From Halobacteriales archaeon QH_10_65_19 (GTDB lineage: Archaea > Halobacteriota > Halobacteria > Halobacteriales > Haloarculaceae), in contig PXQK01000087.1 of the NCBI GenBank assembly GCA_003022085.1, positions 4,182 to 14,778 of the forward strand: DNA of 10,597 nucleotides, given 5' to 3'. The first letter of the stretch is position 1. Each line of letters begins with the position of its first letter. Positions 1 to 6,554 of the stretch are shown one piece after another. Below the pieces are notes generated by a model. That model saw nothing but the letters and a program-made list of their open reading frames with translations, had not been told where the DNA came from and searched no databases. A program made the translations under genes and the position numbers.

Positions 1-2
1 CG

Positions 3-1043
3 GCCGGCGAACCGGTGACCTACCGCGGCGACGTCGTGATCGACGCGGCCGGCGCGCAGTCAATACTCCAGGACATGATCGACTTCGACGCGCTCGGCAA
101 CGGCGGGGCGACCTTCGAGCAACCCCACTACACGCACTTTGGCTCGGCCTACCGGGAGATAATCGAGGTCGAAGAGCCCGTCGAGTACCAGAACGCAATC
201 GTCGGCAAACCGCTAGAGGAGATGGGGTACATCTGGTACTTCCCGCGGACGCCAACGCAGATCAACGTCGGCCTGGGGTTCCAGATGAACAAAGAGCCGA
301 TCCCGCTGGCCGACCGACTCCGACAGGACATCGAGAGCCGCCCCGAGTACCAGAGTGCCCGGCTCGACGAGAAGTTCGAGAAGAAAAACAAGCTCGGTGC
401 GGCGCTTGCGCTGCGCCGACCCCTGGATTCGATGGTCGCGCCGGGCTACCTCGCGGCCGGCGGTGCGGCCGCGACCACACACCCGGTCTCCGGCAAAGGG
501 ATCCGTGGGGCCGCCATCTCGGGCCACTCGGCGGGGAAAACTGCCGCCGAGGCCGTCGCGACCGGCAACGTGGGCGAGGCCGGCCTCTGGGGACACAACC
601 GCTACCTCTTCGTCGAACACGGGACGGGAACGAAGCTCGCCTCCCGGGACCCGTTCAACGTGGCCGCCAGCAGCATCGACATCCCGATCCTGCGCGCGAT
701 TGCGGCGCTGTTGCCCGAGGATCAACTGAAAGAGATCGTCGGCACCGAGACGTCGATCGACGACCTGACGACGAAGCTCTCGGTAGGAGTCGGCGTGGTC
801 AGGAACCTCTGGAACGAGTACCGCAAGGGCACGTTCGAGGAACTCGGCGTCTCGCGCGACGAACTGTACGAGGCGATGATGGGATTCCGCGAAACAAGGG
901 GGTACGCCGACCGGTTCGAGGAGCTGTACAGCGACTACCCCGCGAGCAGGGACGGGTTCGAGGCCTGGCTGGACGCCCGGAACGACCTCGACGCGGCCTT
1001 CTACGACGCGCTTGACCTCGCGCCCGAGGAGCACAAGTACTGA
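3..1043 (+). CDS. Geranylgeranyl reductase family FAD-dependent oxidoreductase, C-terminal part (5' end outside window)
   Basis: The reading frame is open from the first base of the window, so the start lies upstream; the GTG at 15 is internal. About 346 C-terminal residues are present. They begin in the stretch V-V-I-D-A-A-G, which resembles the late FAD-contact segment of GR2-type flavoproteins. At about 450-545 lies G-Y-L-A-A-G-G followed by H-P-V-S-G-K-G-I and S-G-H-S-A, which matches the conserved FAD-binding motif of the geranylgeranyl reductase/electron-transfer-flavoprotein dehydrogenase superfamily. Family members saturate isoprenoid double bonds, for example in archaeal digeranylgeranyl lipids or menaquinone side chains. 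The N-terminal dinucleotide motif is not visible, so the substrate cannot be assigned. The tail after about residue 240 is helical and acidic and ends in H-K-Y. The TGA stop at 1041-1043 overlaps the first base of a 28-bp repeat. Family assignment is fairly secure; the exact reaction is inference. Confidence 0.75.
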   Translation, partial: AGEPVTYRGDVVIDAAGAQSILQDMIDFDALGNGGATFEQPHYTHFGSAYREIIEVEEPVEYQNAIVGKPLEEMGYIWYFPRTPTQINVGLGFQMNKEPIPLADRLRQDIESRPEYQSARLDEKFEKKNKLGAALALRRPLDSMVAPGYLAAGGAAATTHPVSGKGIRGAAISGHSAGKTAAEAVATGNVGEAGLWGHNRYLFVEHGTGTKLASRDPFNVAASSIDIPILRAIAALLPEDQLKEIVGTETSIDDLTTKLSVGVGVVRNLWNEYRKGTFEELGVSRDELYEAMMGFRETRGYADRFEELYSDYPASRDGFEAWLDARNDLDAAFYDALDLAPEEHKY

Positions 1044-1070
1044 TACGGTCGTGCGTGACTCTGTACCGCC
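1043..1070 (+). repeat. 28-bp repeat, inverted copy of 8822-8849 (solo end of a small element)
   Basis: These 28 bases are the exact reverse complement of 8822-8849. The core GGTCGTGCGTGACT (1047-1060) occurs again at 8744-8757, and inverted at 8832-8845, where the two copies bound a 102-bp element. Here only one end is visible and no partner was found within the next few hundred bases. The repeat starts on the last base of the upstream gene's stop codon. The likely reading is a remnant end of a miniature transposable element, by comparison with 8744-8845. Confidence 0.75.
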
Positions 1071-1141
1071 GGGGAGTGTGACTGTGTCCCGGATCGACCG
1101 CACGCGTGGGTAAGAGACAGCGCTTCAGCGCGGGGAGGAAG

Positions 1142-1528
1142 TCAAGGACGGTCCGACGATGGAACGCAGGGTTGCTCCTGTCCGCCGCCGGAGACGTGGG
1201 TTTCGCTGGCGTCGTGACAGGCGCGAAAGAACCGCGCCACCCACAGAAACGCCTTGAGCGATTCGACGTCCGGATACTCTTCGACCAGAGCCGGTTCCCA
1301 CTCGTCGTGTCGTTTGTGCTCTTCGACGAGTGCTTCGATACGGTTCCCGATGCGGTAGCAGTCCGACGGAGCGAGATCGTCAGCCGGAGAGATACCGGTA
1401 GCCGCGGCCACGAACTCCCGGTACCGGTCGACGTCGAGCCGCCACTCCGAGTCCGAGATATCGAGTCCATCGACCTCCGGATCGGTCCGGACAGTATCCG
1501 GCGCGATACTGAGCGTAGTGGACGCCAC
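1142..1528 (-). CDS. Small acidic hypothetical protein
   Basis: I do not recognise this protein. The frame encodes about 128 residues, acidic and with several Trp and Phe, as expected of a soluble haloarchaeal protein. Visible features are a D-G-L-D-I-S-D-S-E-W-R-L-D segment near residues 20-32, an A-T-G-I-S stretch, D-C-Y-R-I-G-N-R-I-E-A-L, and a helix-like L-K-A-F-L-W-V-A-R-F-F-R near the C-terminus. The frame extends to a TTG at 1537. I chose the GTG at 1526-1528 because a TATA box (1554-1562 on this strand) is centred about 30 nt away, the spacing expected for a leaderless haloarchaeal transcript; the TTG would be only about 21 nt away. It diverges from the zinc-finger gene at 1701. No signal peptide or membrane segment is seen. 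Composition and promoter make it a probable real gene; its function is unknown. Confidence 0.6.
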   Translation of the reverse strand: MASTTLSIAPDTVRTDPEVDGLDISDSEWRLDVDRYREFVAAATGISPADDLAPSDCYRIGNRIEALVEEHKRHDEWEPALVEEYPDVESLKAFLWVARFFRACHDASETHVSGGGQEQPCVPSSDRP

Positions 1529-1553
1529 GTACGACAATTAACGGTAGGGAGCA

Positions 1554-1562
1554 GTATATATC
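1554..1562 (-). promoter_or_regulatory. TATA box for the acidic hypothetical protein
   Basis: On the minus strand this reads GATATATAC. Its centre is about 27-30 nt upstream of the GTG at 1528, which fits a haloarchaeal promoter driving a leaderless transcript. Confidence 0.55.
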
Positions 1563-1633
1563 TAATGCCTGACAAGACGGCATCTCGATTGTTTGTGCTC
1601 CCCGGGAGACGGTCGGCGTTTGCCAGAGTTATA

Positions 1634-1653
1634 TACGGATCCGTAGATATCTA
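1634..1653. promoter_or_regulatory. Two overlapping perfect palindromes between divergent promoters
   Basis: TACGGATCCGTA (1634-1645) is a perfect 12-bp palindrome and TAGATATCTA (1644-1653) a perfect 10-bp palindrome; they share two bases. They lie between the minus-strand TATA at 1554-1562 and the plus-strand TATA at 1671-1678, just upstream of the latter. A dimeric repressor or activator acting on one or both genes could bind here. The operator role is inference from position and symmetry. Confidence 0.4.
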
Positions 1654-1670
1654 TACGAGTACTAGCAGAG

Positions 1671-1678
1671 TTTAATTG
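1671..1678 (+). promoter_or_regulatory. TATA box for the zinc-finger mini-protein gene
   Basis: TTTAATTG is centred about 27 nt upstream of the ATG at 1701, the spacing expected for transcription starting on the initiation codon. No Shine-Dalgarno sequence precedes the ATG, consistent with a leaderless message. Confidence 0.55.
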
Positions 1679-1700
1679 CGAATAGTTCGTAAGAAGCTGT

Positions 1701-1841
1701 ATGACGCACAGTCCGTTGATCTGCCGGGATTGCTACATAGAAGCACAGATTAAGACGGTGTCAGACGCGTCAACGACGGACGCCAGCGCAGAGACACGGT
1801 TTGTCTGTCCCGACTGTGGGAACGAATCGTTCAGCATCTGA
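1701..1841 (+). CDS. 46-residue CxxC/CPxCG zinc-finger mini-protein
   Basis: An ATG at 1701 opens a 46-codon frame ending in TGA at 1839-1841. The protein carries two cysteine pairs: I-C-R-D-C-Y at residues 7-12 and V-C-P-D-C-G at 35-40. The second pair fits the CPxCG pattern of the many very small zinc-finger proteins described in haloarchaea. The four cysteines could bind one zinc, with an acidic, Thr/Ser/Ala-rich linker between the pairs. A TATA box at the exact leaderless distance supports expression. It ends 28 nt before the start of the decayed polyphosphate kinase gene and may once have been cotranscribed with it. It could be a regulator or an RNA-binding or protein-binding module; nothing in the sequence decides which. 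Confidence 0.7.
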   Translation: MTHSPLICRDCYIEAQIKTVSDASTTDASAETRFVCPDCGNESFSI

Positions 1842-1869
1842 TACGTAGCACTGTGTGCTGATTTCACCG

Positions 1870-2398
1870 ATGTCGGAGCACGAGACGGGATCAGGCGGGA
1901 TCGATCTCTCGGATCCGGAGTACTACCTGAACCGGGAGCTGAGCAAGCTGGAGTTCAACGACCGGGTCCTCAGCGAGGCACTCGACGACAGCAACCCGCT
2001 GCTAGAGAAGACCCGGAGATCGTCGAAGAACTCTCCCGGGCCTCGACAACGTTAGCGACACCGTCAACGTCATCAGCATCGTGGGACGGTTCCTGGAACA
2101 CTCCCGGATCTTCTACTTCCACGACGACGGGGCCGGGCGATACTACATCGGCTCCGCGGACTGGATGGAACGGAACCTCGACAACCGCGTCGAGGCGGTG
2201 ACCCCGATCCATGACCCTGACCTCCAGGACCAGCTCGGGGAGATCCTGGATGTCTGTCTCGCCGACAACCAGGACTGCTGGGAGATGCAGTCCGACGGGA
2301 GCTACAGCCAGCGGACCACCGACGGCGACGAACCCATCAGCGTACAGGAGACGTTCATGCGACAGGCCGAAAACAGGATTCAGAAACGGGAGCCCTGA
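1870..2398 (+). pseudogene. ppk1: Polyphosphate kinase 1, internally deleted and frameshifted
   Basis: The ATG at 1870 opens a typical PPK1 N-terminus: Y-Y-L-N-R-E-L-S-K-L-E-F-N at about residues 18-30, then N-P-L-L-E-K. Around 2007-2045, another frame reads D-P-E-I-V-E-E-L-S-R-A-S, which matches the late catalytic region (usual form D-P-E-I-I-E-A-L-x-R-A-S). From 2039 a third frame reads G-L-D-N-V-S-D-T-V-N-V-I-S-I-V-G-R-F-L-E-H-S-R and continues through Y-Y-I-G-S-A-D-W-M to the natural C-terminus (stop 2396-2398). PPK1 is normally about 700 residues; roughly 500 are gone, including the phosphorylated histidine and most of the ATP site, so it cannot make polyphosphate. Both junctions fall on sequence that reads sensibly on either side (around GACCCGG and CGGGCCTCGA), suggesting deletions at short direct repeats. 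The stop overlaps the next ATG. Confidence 0.85.
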
Positions 2399-2797
2399 TG
2401 CCGACCTCTCCGGAGTTCAGTGCGTCTGTGGCCCCGGCGCACACGCGTCTCGACCCCGCCACTCCCGGGACCGTCTACGTGGTCGGTGACGTCCACGGCT
2501 GTATCGCGGAGCTGCGGACGCTCTGGGACCGGCTCGCTCCCGGGCAACGCGGTCCCGCCGGGCAACGGGTACGACGGTCCGTTCTGGTTCGAGTCCTACG
2601 AGGGCCCGCCGCGGGTCTTTTTCGGACACACGGTTCTCGCGAAACCCCTCGTCACCGAGTGGGCGGTCGGCCTCGACACCGGCTGTGTCCACGGTGGGAA
2701 GCTCACCGCCTACGACTGCGAGACCGAGGAGGTCGTGAGTGTTCCCGCGGAACGGACGTACAGGCCCCGCTCCGACGACAAGGTACTGCACCTGTGA
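2398..2797 (+). pseudogene. PPP-family metallophosphoesterase, internally deleted and frameshifted
   Basis: The ATG at 2398 overlaps the ppk1 stop. Residues 20-44 read V-Y-V-V-G-D-V-H-G-C-I-A-E-L-R-T-L-W-D-R-L, including metal-binding motif I (GDxHG) of calcineurin-like PPP phosphatases. After about 2535 the homology moves to another frame: G-Y-D-G-P-F-W-F-E-S-Y-E-G-P-P, V-F-F-G-H-T-V and G-L-D-T-G-C-V-H-G-G-K-L-T-A-Y, the C-terminal part with the last metal-binding histidine (GHT), ending at TGA 2795-2797. The central motifs GDxVDRG and GNHE are absent, so more than 100 residues appear lost and the product should be inactive. Two near-identical copies of CCGGGCAACG (around 2538 and 2558) lie at the junction. 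The intact ancestor was probably an ApaH/PrpE-like serine/threonine or dinucleotide phosphatase; pairing with ppk1 suggests a link to phosphate metabolism. Confidence 0.8.
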
Positions 2798-2907
2798 GCG
2801 ACCGTTCCGACCGGTTCGGTGAGTCCGACCATGGTGGCCCCGTTCCCGGACGGCCCGCCCACCCGGTAGACCACCGACAGACCCTTCCCCACGAGCGAGC
2901 CGATACG

Positions 2908-2940
2908 TTTAAGTGGATGTACGGATTTGTTCATTATATA
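2908..2940 (+). promoter_or_regulatory. Probable trp operon promoter (two TATA candidates)
   Basis: ATTATATA at 2933-2940 is centred about 29 nt upstream of the trpD ATG at 2967, fitting a leaderless start. A second candidate, TTTAAG at 2908-2913, would start transcription near 2936. That would give a leader of about 30 nt carrying GGTGA at 2956-2960, a good match to the archaeal anti-Shine-Dalgarno with six bases of spacing. The 169 bp from 2798 hold no gene and no clear terminator for the upstream pseudogenes. Confidence 0.55.
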
Positions 2941-2966
2941 CCGGAAACAGGCATTGGTGACATCAT

Positions 2967-3989
2967 ATGAAAGAGTACATCGAACGCGTTTCGGCGGGTG
3001 AGGACCTGACACAGGAAGAAGCACGCCAGGTATCGCGGCAGATATTCGCGGACGCGACAGAGGCACAGATCGGGGCGCTGCTGACCGCGTTGCGCGCCAA
3101 GGGCGAGACCGAAAGCGAGATCGCCGGGTTCGCGGAGGGGATGCGCGCGGCGGCACGCACGATCGACCCGGAGCGCGAGACGCTCGTCGACATCGTCGGG
3201 ACGGGCGGTGACGACTACGACACGATCAACGTTTCGACGACCAGCGCCCTCGTCGTCGCCGGCACCGGTATCCCCGTTGCCAAGCACGGGAACTACTCCG
3301 TTTCTTCCTCCTCGGGGAGCGCGGACGTCCTAAAAGAGGTCGGCGTTCGGGTCGAGGCCGAACCGCCGGCGGTCGAGAGCGCGGTCGAGGAGGACGGCAT
3401 CGGCTTCATGCTCGCGCCGGTGTTCCACCCTGCGATGAAGGCGGTCATCGGCCCCCGCCAGGAGCTGGGGATGCGTACGGTGTTCAACGTCCTCGGCCCG
3501 CTGACAAACCCGGCGAGGGCCGACCGGCTGGTCGTCGGCGTCTACGACCCGGACCTCGTGCCGGTCCTCGCCCGCACACTCGCCCGGATGGACGCCGAGC
3601 GGGCGCTGGTGGTTCACGGCTCCGGTCTCGACGAAATCGCCGTCCACGGCAAGACCACAGTGGCCGAAGTCGACGGCGACACGATCGAGGAGTACACACT
3701 GACCCCCGAATCGCTCGGCCTCGGCCGTCACGACCTCGCGGCGGTCGCCGGCGGCGAGCCCGAGGAGAACGCTGCGGACCTCCGCGGGATCGTCACCGGC
3801 AGGACAAACGGCGCGAAGCGCGACATCATCCTGGCGAACGCGGGCGCGGCGGTCTACATCGCCGGCGAGGCGTCCTCGATTGTGGACGGCGTCGAGCGGG
3901 CGCGGGAGTGCATCGACAGCGGGAAGGCGGCCGCCAAGATGGAGCAGCTGTGCGGCGGCGAACGCCTCGGTGTTGCCGCGAGTGACTGA
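2967..3989 (+). CDS. trpD: Anthranilate phosphoribosyltransferase
   Basis: TrpD joins anthranilate to phosphoribosyl pyrophosphate in the cytosol, the second step of tryptophan synthesis. The 340-residue product is full length. Visible motifs are the PRPP pyrophosphate loop G-T-G-G-D (78-82), N-V-S-T-T-S-A (88-94), K-H-G-N (106-109), the anthranilate-side arginine in G-M-R-T-V-F-N (170), N-V-L-G-P-L-T-N-P-A, and the acidic metal-binding pair D-E (222-223). The loop after KHGN reads Y-S-V-S-S-S-S-G-S where bacterial enzymes usually have R-S-V-S-S-K-S-G; I believe this is a haloarchaeal variant rather than damage. The start is supported by GGTGA six bases upstream and a TATA box at leaderless distance. 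It is the first gene of the trp block; trpF follows after an unusually long 178-nt gap. Confidence 0.95.
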   Translation: MKEYIERVSAGEDLTQEEARQVSRQIFADATEAQIGALLTALRAKGETESEIAGFAEGMRAAARTIDPERETLVDIVGTGGDDYDTINVSTTSALVVAGTGIPVAKHGNYSVSSSSGSADVLKEVGVRVEAEPPAVESAVEEDGIGFMLAPVFHPAMKAVIGPRQELGMRTVFNVLGPLTNPARADRLVVGVYDPDLVPVLARTLARMDAERALVVHGSGLDEIAVHGKTTVAEVDGDTIEEYTLTPESLGLGRHDLAAVAGGEPEENAADLRGIVTGRTNGAKRDIILANAGAAVYIAGEASSIVDGVERARECIDSGKAAAKMEQLCGGERLGVAASD

Positions 3990-4149
3990 TCGGCGTGTGG
4001 GTATTCTCGACACTGTATGAGTCTCTCAGAACTAGCTCGGACAGATACACCCGGAGGTCATTCACTCATGCCGTGTCGTCCCCGGACCCCGTCGTCGCAC
4101 GCTGCACCCGACGTAGTGGCGTCGTGGCACGGAACGGAGTCACGTTCGG

Positions 4150-4166
4150 GTGTCTACATGTGACAC
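4150..4166 (+). promoter_or_regulatory. trpF: Inverted repeat directly before the trpF start codon
   Basis: GTGTC (4150-4154) and GACAC (4162-4166) flank T plus the palindrome ACATGT, ending one base before the chosen ATG. It could be an operator or a small hairpin affecting initiation. The first three bases are also an in-frame alternative GTG start. No TATA box sits 27 nt upstream, so trpF is probably transcribed from the trpD promoter. Confidence 0.25.
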
Positions 4167-4167
4167 C

Positions 4168-4857
4168 ATGGCAGGAACCAATCCATCCCACCCCACTGAC
4201 GGGTCGTCGACAGACGGATACACTCGGGTGAAGATCTGCGGGACCACCACACCGGAGGACCGCGACGCTGCCGTCCGGGCTGGCGCGGACGCCGTGGGGT
4301 TCGTCGTCGACGTGCCCGTGGAGACGCCGCGGGAACTCGAACCGACCCGGGCCGCGCGGCTGATCGACGGCGTTCCGCCTCTCGTGACGAGCGTTCTCGT
4401 CACGATGCCCGGGAGCGTGACCGATGCCGTGGAACTACAACAGCAGGTGGGCGCCGACGCCCTGCAGATCCACGGCAGTCTCGACCCCGACGGCCTAGAG
4501 ACGATCGGCGAGCGCGTCGACGTGGCGCTTCTGGCCGGGGTCGACGCCGACGGGGACGTCGCGGGGTACGCCGCCGTTGCGGACGCACTGCTGGTCGATT
4601 CGACCGACAAACAGGGTGGCGGCGGGACCGGCGAAACCCACGACTGGGACCGGACCGGGCGCTACCGCCGGACGCTCGATGTGCCGCTCGTCCTGGCTGG
4701 CGGGCTCACCCCGGCGAACGTGGCGGAGGCGGTCAGGACGGTCCGGCCGTTCGGGGTCGACGTCGCAAGCGGTGTGGAACGCGAGGGCGGCATCAAGGAC
4801 CGGGAGGCAGTGCATCGGTTCGTCGCGGCCACACGGAGTCCGGGGGAGTCGTCGTGA
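4168..4857 (+). CDS. trpF: Phosphoribosylanthranilate isomerase
   Basis: TrpF opens and rearranges phosphoribosylanthranilate to the carboxyphenylamino-deoxyribulose phosphate, third step of tryptophan synthesis. From the ATG at 4168 the protein has 229 residues with the beta/alpha-barrel signatures in order: V-K-I-C-G (21-25) with the catalytic Cys24, G-A-D-A-V-G-F (39-45), L-Q-I-H-G (99-103), A-L-L-V-D-S (140-145) with the general-acid Asp144, L-A-G-G-L-T-P-A-N-V (176-185) and V-D-V-A-S-G-V-E (198-204), the phosphate-binding end of the barrel. Nothing appears missing. The first 17 residues, polar and Ser/Thr/Pro-rich, precede the barrel and are longer than usual; the GTG at 4150 would add six more. 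The stop overlaps the trpE GTG, indicating translational coupling. Confidence 0.92.
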   Translation: MAGTNPSHPTDGSSTDGYTRVKICGTTTPEDRDAAVRAGADAVGFVVDVPVETPRELEPTRAARLIDGVPPLVTSVLVTMPGSVTDAVELQQQVGADALQIHGSLDPDGLETIGERVDVALLAGVDADGDVAGYAAVADALLVDSTDKQGGGGTGETHDWDRTGRYRRTLDVPLVLAGGLTPANVAEAVRTVRPFGVDVASGVEREGGIKDREAVHRFVAATRSPGESS

Positions 4858-6554
4858 GCCTCGACACGAGCAAGGAGGAGTTCGTCTCGCTCTCGGCCGA
4901 CCGGCCGGCCGTCGTCAGGACCGCGGCACAGATCGACGCCGACGTCGAGCCGCTGGAGGCCTACGCGGCGTTGATCGGTCGGACGACCGACGCGCCGCGC
5001 TCCAACTACGCGTTCCTGCTGGAGAGCGCCGAGAAGGTGGCGTCGTCGGATCCCGACGGCGCGTTCGCCCCGAGGGCGGTGGACCGCCACGCCCGGTTCT
5101 CGTTCGTGGGCTACGACCCAGAAGCGGTTGTCACGGTCGAGCCCGACCGGGCCGAGATCGAGGTGTTCGACGACCGGTACGAGGATCTGCTGTCGGTGGC
5201 GGGTGAGGATACGGTGGACCGGCTGCGTGGCGCGCTCCCCGACGTGACGACCCGCGGGTTCCCCGACCGGCAGCGGCAGATGCTCGACGGCGGCCTGGTC
5301 GGCTTTCTGGCCTACGAGGCCGTCTACGACCTCTGGCTCGAGGAGGCCGGCCTCGACCGGCCCGACTCACGGTACCCCGACGCGGAGTTCCTGCTGGCCA
5401 CCAGGACGCTCGTGTTCGACCACGGCGAGGACTCCCTCTTGCTCGTGTTCACGCCGCTCGTCCGGGCCGACGACGACGCGGGGCAGATCTACGACGACAT
5501 CACGGCGGAGGCCGAGCGCGTCGCGGCGCTACTCGCAGACGCCGACGGCGTCGAGACCGGGGGGTTCACCCGGCAGGGCGAGGAGGCCGGCTCGCGGGAG
5601 GCGTACGAGGCGGCCGTCGAGCGGGCGCGCGAGGCGGTCTTCGAGGGGGAGATCTACCAGGGGGTGATCTCCCGGAAACGCGAACTGTACGGAGCGGTCG
5701 ACGCACTGGGATTCTACAAGGCGCTGAGCGAGGTCAACCCCTCGCCGTACATGTACCTGCTCGCCCACGACGACCGCACTATCGTCGGCGCGAGCCCGGA
5801 GACACTCGTCTCGGTCGGCGGCGGGACGGTCGTCTCCAACCCCATCGCCGGCACCTGCCCGCGGGGGTCCAGCCCCGTCGAGGACCGCCGCCTCGCGGGG
5901 GAGATGCTCGCCGACGGGAAGGAACGCGCCGAACACACGATGCTAGTCGACCTCGCGCGCAACGACGTCCGCCGGGTCGCCGACCCGGGGAGTGTCCGCG
6001 TCGAGGAGTTCATGAACGTCCTCAAGTACTCCCACGTCCAGCACATCGAGTCGACGGTCACCGGCAGCCTGGCCGACGACCGGGACGCCTTCGACGCCGT
6101 CCGTGCGACGTTCCCCGCCGGGACGCTCTCGGGCGCGCCGAAGATCAGGGCGATGGAACTCATCGACGACCTCGAACCGGAGCCGCGGGGGCCCTACGGC
6201 GGCGGTGTGGGCTACGTCTCCTGGCGGGGCGACGCTGACTTCGCCATTGTCATCCGGTCCGCGACGGTCGAGGCGCTCGAGTCCGGAGGCGGCGGTGTCG
6301 ACGCGCCCCAGCGGATAACCGTCCAGGCGGGCGCGGGGATCGTCGCCGACAGCGAGCCACCGGCCGAGTACGAAGAGACCGAAAAGAAAATGAACGGCAT
6401 TCTGGCGGCGCTCGAAGCGATCGAATCCACGCCGGAGGCGCCGGCGGACACTGTCGGCGGCACCGTCGAAGACGGAAATTCCGGAGATGCTGAGGACGTC
6501 GGGGATGCGTCGGGCGGCACCCCGGTCCCCGACTCCTCGGGGGTGAGTCAATGA
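4854..6554 (+). CDS. trpE: Anthranilate synthase component I
   Basis: TrpE converts chorismate and ammonia to anthranilate; ammonia normally comes from glutamine through TrpG. The 566-residue product starts at a GTG overlapping the trpF stop (GTGA). It carries L-L-E-S (55-58) and N-P-S-P-Y-M (295-300), both associated with tryptophan feedback binding. It also has the chorismate-site motifs G-A-S-P-E (312-316), P-I-A-G-T (330-334), E-H-T-M-L-V-D-L-A-R-N-D (360-371), H-I-E-S-T-V-T-G (397-404), G-T-L-S-G-A-P-K (423-430), G-P-Y-G-G-G-V-G-Y (446-454), Q-A-G-A-G-I-V-A-D-S (491-500) and E-Y-E-E-T (505-509). All expected catalytic elements are present. After residue 524 a low-complexity acidic Gly/Ser/Pro tail of about 42 residues extends past the usual end. 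The stop overlaps the trpG ATG. Since trpG is broken, TrpE may have to use free ammonia or another glutaminase. Confidence 0.95.
   Translation: MSLDTSKEEFVSLSADRPAVVRTAAQIDADVEPLEAYAALIGRTTDAPRSNYAFLLESAEKVASSDPDGAFAPRAVDRHARFSFVGYDPEAVVTVEPDRAEIEVFDDRYEDLLSVAGEDTVDRLRGALPDVTTRGFPDRQRQMLDGGLVGFLAYEAVYDLWLEEAGLDRPDSRYPDAEFLLATRTLVFDHGEDSLLLVFTPLVRADDDAGQIYDDITAEAERVAALLADADGVETGGFTRQGEEAGSREAYEAAVERAREAVFEGEIYQGVISRKRELYGAVDALGFYKALSEVNPSPYMYLLAHDDRTIVGASPETLVSVGGGTVVSNPIAGTCPRGSSPVEDRRLAGEMLADGKERAEHTMLVDLARNDVRRVADPGSVRVEEFMNVLKYSHVQHIESTVTGSLADDRDAFDAVRATFPAGTLSGAPKIRAMELIDDLEPEPRGPYGGGVGYVSWRGDADFAIVIRSATVEALESGGGGVDAPQRITVQAGAGIVADSEPPAEYEETEKKMNGILAALEAIESTPEAPADTVGGTVEDGNSGDAEDVGDASGGTPVPDSSGVSQ

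Noticed and set aside
213..1103. Long minus-strand open frame opposite the flavoprotein gene
   Set aside because: The plus strand encodes recognisable flavoprotein motifs; the minus frame is the usual G+C-driven antisense frame, basic and without family motifs.
1106..1675. Plus-strand open frame of 189 codons over the acidic hypothetical gene
   Set aside because: It is Arg/Val-rich and runs through the divergent promoter region. The opposite strand gives an acidic protein with a well-spaced TATA box, which is more credible.
2799..2830. Possible terminator hairpin after the phosphatase pseudogene (ACCG/CGGT segments)
   Set aside because: Arms are short and imperfect and no T-run follows.
4017..4163. 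48-codon plus-strand frame in the trpD-trpF gap
   Set aside because: No promoter or Shine-Dalgarno, no tryptophan run typical of a leader peptide (one Trp only), and composition unlike the neighbours. Kept only as a remark about the gap.
5529..6551. Large minus-strand frames opposite trpE
   Set aside because: Antisense shadows of a well-supported enzyme gene in G+C-rich DNA; no family motifs.
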